Positions 35,710 through 42,500 of a stretch of 42,500 bases of DNA are shown here, in pieces. The stretch comes from Theodoxus fluviatilis (lineage: Eukaryota > Mollusca > Gastropoda > Cycloneritida > Neritidae). The translations under genes and the position numbers were made by a program. The stretch is taken from contig JAWQFJ010019961.1 of NCBI GenBank assembly GCA_034096865.1, forward strand, positions 7,501 to 50,000. Direction: 5' to 3'. The notes beneath the pieces were generated by a model. It ran no database searches. It saw nothing but the letters and a program-made list of their open reading frames with translations, and was not told the origin of the DNA. How positions within the stretch are numbered: position 1 is the stretch's first letter; the number at the start of each line of letters is the position of its first letter.

Positions 35710-37187
35710 GTAGGTACTTGCACTAAATTTTCAAACCCAATGTAATGAAATCAAATTAGGCTCAAATTAAAGAGATTCAAGTGACAAACACAGTGATATA
35801 AAAATTATCTCTCTATCTTAATTAGTTATAAAGTTATGAGCGGAAATGTGACGAAAAAAGGGGGGGTATTTTATATAGGAACTGGGTCCAAAATCTGTGA
35901 CCGAATTTTGGGGGTTGACCTAGTAAAATGTCTGTAACTTTGTTAAGATACATGCAATTAATTTGAAATTTTCAAGAGAAGTAGTTCACTCTATACTGGT
36001 ATAACCAGTCTATAATTAATTATGCTAAAACTGTTACAAAAGCTACAAATTCATCGTTTTATGCATGATACGTGATATGATTACTTGATATATTCTAAGC
36101 AATTTGCCAAAAAATGTGCCATTGCCGCAGATATTTTTATTTTAAAACTCCCCCAAAAATTACAATTGAATGCTTGAGTAATTCTGATATTACACAAGTC
36201 ATAATTAGATTACATTTATGCTTAATAACTGAGGTGCTGAAAAATGTTACATCATATTAAATACAGTAACGAAATCATCTTAACCTTACATGTCATTTGT
36301 TCAAATAAAAATGCCATAATAATGAAAGTTTAAAAACAACTGATGTATCACTGAAAAGCTCTTTAAAATATATATGTCAGGAATTATATGAGAAAGAATT
36401 CAAAACAGGGAACTGCACTGCATTGAACTTGATTTGCTAAGGCCATCTGCCCATTGCAATTTTTACAAAAGCAATTACATATACAGTACAATGCTATAAT
36501 CTATGAGATACACATCATATTGGTTTCTTGACACTCTGGCAAATATTAAATAGCTTTCCTCTGATTTACATTGTCAAGACTTTAATGCATACTAACTGTA
36601 CACTGCAACATATCTTAAAACTCAGGTATTAGCCCACTGCATGATGGTAATGAAAAGGTTTGAAGTATATTTTTGTTCAGGGAAAACATCAGAAAAGTAC
36701 AAGATCCACACCCAAGAATTTCAAGGGATGCAATGTCTCACAAGTCACAACAAGTCAGTTAGACTAAAAGTTAGATTAAAACTAATAAAAGTACACAAAT
36801 GATTTTTGAGTAGGCTTTTTTTTTCTCTTTCAAGTGAACGAGTTATGAAGTCACGAATCACATCAAGCACACCAATGAAGATGTCAAAGGAATCACTTTC
36901 TCCTGCACAATAACCCACAAAGGCTATACTTCAGCAGTTGAACTGGAAACCTGAACTTCTATTCTCTCTCCTCAATTCTTCCTGTGGCTTGGCACCTACT
37001 TTTTTCTCTCTTCAAAGACTTGTTTTCCCTTCTCAAACTGGCATATTTTCTCTTTGATTGTTTGATGTCTGAGTAGCATTTCTGGATGTACCAAAGTAAA
37101 ACTGTAAAATGTACCCATTTTTGGGTGGTTGTTGCAACTGATATCGAAATGTCTCTACAACGTCCCAGAGATCTTTAACACTTCTGT

Positions 37188-37534
37188 GTCACAAGAGGTC
37201 ACGCCTACAAGCTCAAGAAAAACCGATGCAATACGGCTTTACGACAGCATTTCTTCACCCAGCGAGTTATCAACATGTGGAACAGCCTCCCGAACAGCGT
37301 AGTTGAGGCACCGAGCCTGAACTCGTTCAAGAACAGAGTGGACAAGCATCTACAAGGATATATGTTCAAGCTGGAGGAACCACTGGCGCAGATGATGCAC
37401 AGCAATTAGGCCTTTTTTTCTCTCTATTTTTCTTTATCCATAAGAACAATAAAAATACAGCCAGAGAACTACCAGAATCGGCGATAGGCCCTGGACGCCT
37501 AAGCAAGCCGAAGAATTCTATTCTATTCTATTCT
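37188..37534 (+). pseudogene. 5'-truncated LINE 3' end with (TTCTA)n tail
   Basis: An uninterrupted frame from 37188 to TAG at 37407 reads VTRGHAYKLKKNRCNTALRQ, HFFTQRVINMWNSLPNSVV and EAPSLNSFKNRVDKHLQGYM. This is the standard C-terminus of a group of LINE ORF2 proteins (TRGH...K...R...F..RV...WNSLP...V..S...FK.RLD). About 100 nt of 3' UTR and (ATTCT)n follow, ending near 37534. No stop or frameshift in 70 codons suggests a younger copy. CTTCTG before and after may be a short target duplication. It lies within element A. Confidence 0.85.
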
Positions 37535-38200
37535 TCTGAAGTTATTCATAATGTAGCATTGTGACTGTCATCCCCATTCAAGGATGAACAGAGAAAATGT
37601 GAAAATCACTATATTTTAAGGACTGGGAATCATGATTTAAATACTTGAAATCGGCCTACAGAAACCAAAGATGAACGGAAAACAGGTTTACTTGCACAAA
37701 AACGATAAGAAAAAATAAACAGGTGATTTATTTTAGTCTTAGCTTCATCTAGACGAGGGAAAGAGCAGCGGGGAAGTCATGACGAATACTGGAACTGTCC
37801 TCTCAAAGTCCAAGTCTAAAAGTAAGACGAAGAGTGACGAAGACGATGATGCCAAAGGGTTGAACTTTAAAGCTGAAGCGTCGAACTCGACTCGAGTGTA
37901 AGTCTATCCAAGACGAAGACCAAAGTCACCAAGTCGAAGGCGTGTCGATTCAGAGTTCAACAGTATCACAAAAACGTTAAATCACCATGAAGGTGCCACC
38001 ATTCCAATCAGAATCCGAATCAATTTTGAAATATGCTCGATTAAACTAACCTTGATTGAGTAGATCCGCATGTGAACCGCGCAACGCCGATCAATTTAAT
38101 GCCGTTGAGATTTGAAATTCCCGGCGTCAATGACGCTTTCACGATGTCAGCTACCGGAAGACGCGAAAGGCGAACTTCCGGCACTGACAGAGCAGAAATA

Positions 38201-38593
38201 AAAGGTAAAGTTGCTTGAGCTGTAACTTGTGAGTACCACAGAATAGAATCACGATTTTTCAGAGGATGTACATAAATCTATTTATAAAATATACCCTTCG
38301 TCAAAACGCATGTTGTCTGTCTCGGAAGAAAATTATTAAACCAAACACAATAGGTCCTACTTTGCACTGCTAGGATTAACGGAGAATGGATGTAAAAAAA
38401 GGTAAAGTTGCTTGAACTGTAACTTGTGTGTACCACAAAATAGAATCACGATTTTTTCAGAGGATATACATAAATATATTTATAAAATAAACCCTTCGTC
38501 AAAACGCACGTTGTCTCTCTCGGAAAAAAATTAACAAGCCAAACACAATAGGTCCTACTTTGCACTGCTAGGATTAACTGAGAATGGATGTAG
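38201..38593. repeat. Two-copy tandem duplication, 197-bp unit
   Basis: Unit 1 runs 38201-38397 and unit 2 runs 38398-38593, each starting AAAGGTAAAGTTGCTTGARC and ending near GAGAATGGATGTA. By eye they differ at roughly one position in 12-15. Both lie in the right part of element A. Confidence 0.95.
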
Positions 38594-38946
38594 GGTTTAA
38601 GAAAACATTATATTCACGTAGAAAATTTAAAGAGCTTTCCAGTGGTACCTAATATGAGTGGGTTATCGATGATAAACACAGAGATCCACGCTTCGAAGTA
38701 AGGTGCCCCTAAAACGACGCGAAAAAAGCTGAGCGTATAATTGGCCCGGTTTCGTCAGCCTCGTTTGTGACGTTAGTGCAAGTACCTAGATTAAGGGAGG
38801 TTCCAATGTAAAATTATAAGAAATGTCATCCTATAGAATTGGCCATGATTTCAAGTAAAATCAACATACAGCCATGATTTTAGCCAACCAAGTTCTACAA
38901 CAAACATACTACACATAGACATAAGTTCATGAAGCTTGAATTCATC

Positions 38947-38952
38947 TTTATT
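38947..38952 (-). terminator. Candidate polyadenylation signal for the transposase
   Basis: AATAAA on the minus strand, about 500 nt downstream of the transposase stop and about 150 nt inside the element's end. The hexamer is seen directly; its use is an inference. Confidence 0.35.
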
Positions 38953-39446
38953 GCACAGAAATGACTTTAATGATGCAACATAATTTTGAACATATCACAT
39001 TTATCTGTAAGCTATTTTCAAGATTTAACATTATCTCTTCCACCTAAATCTTTGAAATTTGGACACTACATTTACCATATATCAGACAACAGACCCTACC
39101 TCTTTAGAGTGTCTATACTTAATCAAAATGTTGACTTTGTGAAAGAAAAAAAGAGAAAAAAGAACAATTTGGCAAAATGTTGAAAATATTTCTCTTTTCC
39201 TTTAGAGAGCTACCACCTGTAGATACTGATGCAATCAGAAAATGCTGAAAATTTGAAGTTGTTCTGATCAATAGCTGCAGAATAATCTTGAAAACAGTAA
39301 CGCCACTTCAATATGTGAGAAAACCGAGAAAATGCAATTTTAGTGTTCAAGTTCTCAAAATTCTGAGATAGATGCACTATTTAATGTCCTGCAAGCATGT
39401 CTTTTGGCTCAAACATACAACTACACTCAGGGATCACTCAACTGAC

Positions 39447-41243
39447 CTATTCATGTGCTCCTGACTGGTAGAAATTCTCACTTTCCTCCTGAGAGTCAGC
39501 CTCCCTCAAAGCTCTTGACTTGCGCGCCTGCTTTGTCACAGTCAGGGATTGCAGTTTCGAGCCTTCAATCCTGGCTTTGTCCAGTTGCTGGAGGCAAAGT
39601 TCTGTGTAGTGGCCAGGAGTGAAGCCCAGTTCTCTGAAAACATCCAACCTTCCCATCTGGCCATCATTGTACACAACTGCTGCTTCTGCAACAGCTAGGG
39701 ACAGGCGGGTGCGGCCCACAAAACTTGCTTTCGGACAGTGTTGCCAGATCAAGTTGTGGAAGGACTCGTTTGTGTTTTGTGATCCACCATGAGAGCACCT
39801 TTCCAGAAGAGTGTGGTCAGAGAGTGTCTCAAACACTGGCCTGATGGCATCACACACAAACTTGGGTAAGGCATTCCTATTAGGATCTCCCTTGCCAGAT
39901 TTGGAGGGGCACCAGACACCACAGTTGTCGTGCTTCTTAGTTCGATGCTCCCATATTGCCCAAATGTCTTTTTTCATCTGCTGTACATTCTGCACATTAT
40001 TTCTGACAGCAGCACCAAAATGTCCCTGGATCCTCAATATTGCCTTTTTTGTCAATCCCCCCTTCCCTCCTATCCCCCTCACAGTCTTGCCATTGTGTTC
40101 ATAGGTTTCCTTCTTCAACTCATTCACTTTGTTTGTCAATTGTCTACCCATTCTCTTCTGCACATGGCCACAGCATTCCAATTTTTTTATGTTCTTGCCA
40201 GGATAGATGGGTGGGTCAGCATTCTTCAGAGATGAATAAGACTTGCTGTCACCATCACCTAAGTAAGATGTATACTGCAAGCCATATTTTTTTATGGATT
40301 GCCTGAAGATGTGCTGAGCTCCTGCAGGCTCCATGCTGCCAGCTGATCCCTCATGGTTTTTCTCACAAGAATCACTGTGTTTTCTTTTCCACTCTGCAAA
40401 GTCTGCTTCATGGATTTTCTTCTTCTGTTGAGCACAAGATGTGCAGTGGTTGGACAGAACTTGAGTGTCAATAACTTTGGATGAAGGACCATTCACTGTC
40501 ATCACTGTCACAACTCCATTCTTGCTGCTGAACCCCCTCCTCTGCCAGGTTCCATCACAAGACACAGTGATGTCTGATGACTCTGCAGCACTCCTGGCTT
40601 CCTCAGCTGCCTTCCTCTTACTTCTTTCAGCCACATTTTCTGTTGCTTTCACAAGCTGTTTTGTGTGCAAAGCCCAACTATTCTTGTGAGGAGGTGGTGG
40701 CATGTTCATGTTCCCTAGGAATTTCTTTCCATGTGTGTAGTGTCTTCCAATGCTATACACAGCAAGAGGAAAACGTCTGTTGACTTCATATACCTTGCCT
40801 ACACGTTTGGAAGTGTCCATACTAACAGTCTGTTTGCAAGAACATTCAAAAGTGAACACAGAGGCAAGGGAAATTCTTTTCTCCGAAACACAAGAAAGTC
40901 GCTTGTTCCTACCGATGGGCTGTTTGCAGTTCGGGCAGAGAAGTGAAGACACAAACTTCACCAGCAGTTCACTGTCCACAAATCGAAATCCAGTAATTTC
41001 ACTATCACCTGCCAAGTTGCATTCACTTTCCACGTTCTGGAGCTTCGTAGAGGAAGAAGTACTTGGGCTTGGTTGTGGAGCGGGTGGGGGGCGAGAACAG
41101 GGAGAAGTGCAAACTTCATGTGTGAAGCTCGCATCTTTTGCAGTTGAACTAGTTCCGTCTTCATTTATCACCGCTTCGTGTTGATTTCCTCTAAATCTAC
41201 GTTTGCGTGGCCTATAATCTGACATATTCTTCCGTTTCCCCAT
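39447..41243 (-). CDS. Mutator/Kolobok-type DDE transposase, intact
   Basis: 598 codons from ATG at 41243 (ATC-ATG-G context, good Kozak). This is the first ATG after an in-frame TGA just upstream. Numbered from that Met: basic N-terminus (KRK, RPRKRRFRG, about 3-19) as a likely nuclear signal; a Pro/Ser-rich linker (about 50-65); a zinc-ribbon-like CPNC (103-106) with CSC (134-136); SCDGTWQRRG with catalytic Asp230; a Cys/His insert, CTSC (267-270) and CEKNH (293-297); GSAGSME; YLGDGDSKSYSS with Asp330 as second catalytic residue; CCGHVQKRMGRQL with the C(2)H signature (357-360); and GGSQNTNESFHNLIW with Glu493. Family knowledge: such proteins are annotated as Mutator-like transposases, and the DD-C(2)H-E layout occurs in Mutator- and Kolobok-group enzymes. 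It would act in the nucleus, cutting at the element's inverted repeats. No stop or frameshift, so possibly active. A CCAAT box lies at 41383-41379. Confidence 0.9.
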   Translation of the reverse strand: MGKRKNMSDYRPRKRRFRGNQHEAVINEDGTSSTAKDASFTHEVCTSPCSRPPPAPQPSPSTSSSTKLQNVESECNLAGDSEITGFRFVDSELLVKFVSSLLCPNCKQPIGRNKRLSCVSEKRISLASVFTFECSCKQTVSMDTSKRVGKVYEVNRRFPLAVYSIGRHYTHGKKFLGNMNMPPPPHKNSWALHTKQLVKATENVAERSKRKAAEEARSAAESSDITVSCDGTWQRRGFSSKNGVVTVMTVNGPSSKVIDTQVLSNHCTSCAQQKKKIHEADFAEWKRKHSDSCEKNHEGSAGSMEPAGAQHIFRQSIKKYGLQYTSYLGDGDSKSYSSLKNADPPIYPGKNIKKLECCGHVQKRMGRQLTNKVNELKKETYEHNGKTVRGIGGKGGLTKKAILRIQGHFGAAVRNNVQNVQQMKKDIWAIWEHRTKKHDNCGVWCPSKSGKGDPNRNALPKFVCDAIRPVFETLSDHTLLERCSHGGSQNTNESFHNLIWQHCPKASFVGRTRLSLAVAEAAVVYNDGQMGRLDVFRELGFTPGHYTELCLQQLDKARIEGSKLQSLTVTKQARKSRALREADSQEESENFYQSGAHE

Positions 41244-41378
41244 GATTTTCAATCAAAACAGTATCAATTCTTCGAGCAGTTACACTGTGCTAATCAGAAT
41301 CGCTTGAGATTTAGACGCGCGCGTGCAGAACCGATGTTTTCAAGCCCGGAGCCAAGGCAGTCTGAAAGCCGTGCTTTG

Positions 41379-41383
41379 ATTGG
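41379..41383 (-). promoter_or_regulatory. CCAAT box upstream of the transposase
   Basis: CCAAT on the coding strand, inside CAGCCAATC, about 136 nt upstream of the ATG. A second CCAAT-like site is in the opposite orientation at about 41426. No clear TATA box. Plausible promoter element, unproven. Confidence 0.3.
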
Positions 41384-41750
41384 CTGCCTCCAACACTACT
41401 CCTATATGAACCTTTATTTGAAGAACCAATGAAAACCTTTCTTCTATGAAGTAAACACCTTCACAAGGCGCATGTAGAGCTGGGCGAGAGCTTTCCAACG
41501 GTACTTTATTTTCGTAGATATGTTGAGCAGAAGCGGAGAAACGACTTTTGTTCCATTATGCATAATTAATTAGGCTTTTGTTTCAATCACCCCCTCCCCC
41601 AAAAATGCTTTAAATGTTTGTTTTTCGTCCTCTATCAGAAAACGTGACACTTGGAGTGTGTAGAGGAGTGAGTGCCCTAACATAATACATCTTAACCCAA
41701 AAATGTTAAATTTTGAAAAAATTTGACTTTTGTCACCTTGGAACCTCCCC

Positions 41751-41833
41751 TTAATCCTTGTATGTGGCCATGAATCAGCATCGGGTTGGAGTACTCCCCA
41801 GCCAGGGAATGTAGTTGGTGCTTGTACCTGACT
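41751..41833 (+). mobile_element. tRNA-derived SINE copy 3, 3' part
   Basis: Starts at TTAA and continues CCATGAATCAGCATCGGG, then GTAGTTGGTGCTTGTAC. This matches SINE copy 2 after its TTAA (CCATGAGTCAGCATTGGG, then GAGTTGGTGCTAG). It is the distal half of the element whose head is at 35516-35709. Confidence 0.85.
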
Positions 41834-41969
41834 GATCGCGTCAAATGTGTCCCTGTGTTTGTCGTCAGGTGCCGATGAAAGCTTGCTCACGTGGCCCAGT
41901 GTTCAGGCAGTAAAGTGTGACACGGCTTGAGTCCCGGTGGTGGGTAACAAGTCGCTATACAAAATCACA

Positions 41970-42500
41970 CCTTTACCTTTCTAATGTTCATGAGCCTACA
42001 CACATCCATATCTACTCCAACCGCATTTCTCTCTACAAATTTTCGACTGGATATTTGTCGTGGAACAGTGGATACACCCGGGAGTAGGTGAGAGGCAGCC
42101 AATGAGTTCCTGCAGCCTAGTCTCTCATAGTTCTATTCTTCTTCTGCTTACACTTTGCTCCAATTCTGCGGAATTCTGCCTCCCAACAGATTCCCAGAGG
42201 CACGAATGTTGTGGGACAATAGACACGCCAGAGAATAAGTCGAGAACAGTCCATGAATCTCTGGGGTCAGTTCCCCCACCTTTCTAATCTCTCCCAGTCC
42301 GTATCACCGTAGACACTGGACGCATTTCTCTCTGCTTTCAGATCTTTGTCTCTGGACAGTCGGTACACTGGGAGATAAGTCGGGAGCAGACAGGGACACC
42401 CCACGGTGGCTTCGCTATCCACTCAGGCCATCGCTCAATCCAATTGACGCCAGCATGGGATCGGCCCACGGACCGGCCCACAGTGTTCCGAAGAGAGACG
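41970..42500. repeat. Degenerate tandem repeat, about 145-bp period, open at window end
   Basis: Blocks of the type TGGAACAGTGGATACACCCG recur at 42061, 42212 and 42353, each followed by a GGAGTAGG/GAATAAG/GAGATAAG-like segment. CCTTTCTAAT recurs at about 41977 and 42279, and CGCATTTCTCTCT at about 42021 and 42321. At least three diverged copies; the array may continue past the window. Confidence 0.65.

Larger units (their letters stand above)
35710..38790. mobile_element. Non-coding TTAA-flanked DNA transposon (element A), 3081 bp
   Basis: TAGGTACTTGCACTAA occurs at 35711 and inverted near the right end (38773-38788). The ends are one or two bases outside this (G on the left, GA on the right), each flush with TTAA (35706-35709 and 38791-38794). 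The left TTAA is the one at which the SINE is broken, which supports a TTAA target duplication. The interior is AT-rich with no ORF above 66 codons. It contains a LINE 3' end (37188-37534) and a two-copy 197-bp repeat (38201-38593). I infer a non-autonomous element of a TTAA-targeting superfamily (Kolobok or piggyBac type); its TIR differs from the neighbour's, so its transposase source is not the adjacent copy on present evidence. Confidence 0.7.
38795..41750 (-). mobile_element. TTAA-flanked autonomous DNA transposon (element B), 2956 bp
   Basis: The left end GGGAGGTTCCAATG at 38795 and the right end (inverted GGGGAGGTTCCAAGGTG, ending at 41750) form short terminal inverted repeats of about 15 bp, with one extra G on the right. 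TTAA lies immediately outside both ends (38791-38794, 41751-41754). Inside is one intact transposase gene on the minus strand, with about 500 bp of 5' and 650 bp of 3' non-coding sequence. The TTAA duplication plus the transposase type fit the Kolobok superfamily best. The right TTAA continues into the 3' half of a SINE. The first TTAA is shared with element A. Confidence 0.85.

Noticed and set aside
35710..41750. One single 6-kb transposon from 35710 to 41750
   Set aside because: The two outer ends do not match each other, whereas each matches an inverted partner on its own side of the central TTAA at 38791-38794.

Overview
Eukaryotic, animal-type genomic DNA that looks intergenic or repeat-dominated. 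The dense di-, tri- and tetranucleotide microsatellites, many decayed non-LTR retrotransposon (LINE) pieces, tRNA-derived SINEs and short inverted-repeat DNA transposons point to a lophotrochozoan, most likely a gastropod or other mollusc; species cannot be read from the sequence. I find no convincing host protein-coding gene, tRNA, rRNA or CRISPR array. The only long intact reading frame is a transposase of 598 codons at 41243-39447 (minus strand).

Layout. 1-1210: minus-strand ORF1-like pseudogene and a LINE ORF2 fragment, each bounded by (GA)n/(TC)n. 1.2-9.7 kb: mostly unassigned, with microsatellites at 2.4, 6.9 and 7.8-8.1 kb and a SINE at 8.2-8.4 kb. 9.7-14 kb: minisatellites, a second SINE (11.77-12.03 kb), CAG and TG arrays and a 348-bp foldback palindrome (13519-13866). 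16.3-18.2 kb: 3' end of a LINE with a C-terminal C2H2 finger, a possible LTR-like segment with a 45-bp repeat, and another LINE C-terminus. 22.2-27.2 kb: three retroelement copies in a row, each ending in a (TC)n tract, and three short DNA transposons lying inside the first and third copies. 27.3-35.5 kb: low-complexity arrays, otherwise unassigned. 35.5-41.8 kb: a SINE split at a TTAA by two back-to-back TTAA-flanked DNA transposons, one non-coding and one carrying the intact transposase. 41.97-42.5 kb: degenerate tandem repeats running off the window.

The most informative part is 35.5-41.8 kb. The uninterrupted SINE at 11.8 kb has a single TTAA at the matching place and so serves as an internal empty-site control. 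The second is 22.2-27.2 kb, where related LINE copies repeatedly abut (TC)n and share a 3' hairpin plus AATAAA, which suggests a family that uses or generates TC microsatellites.
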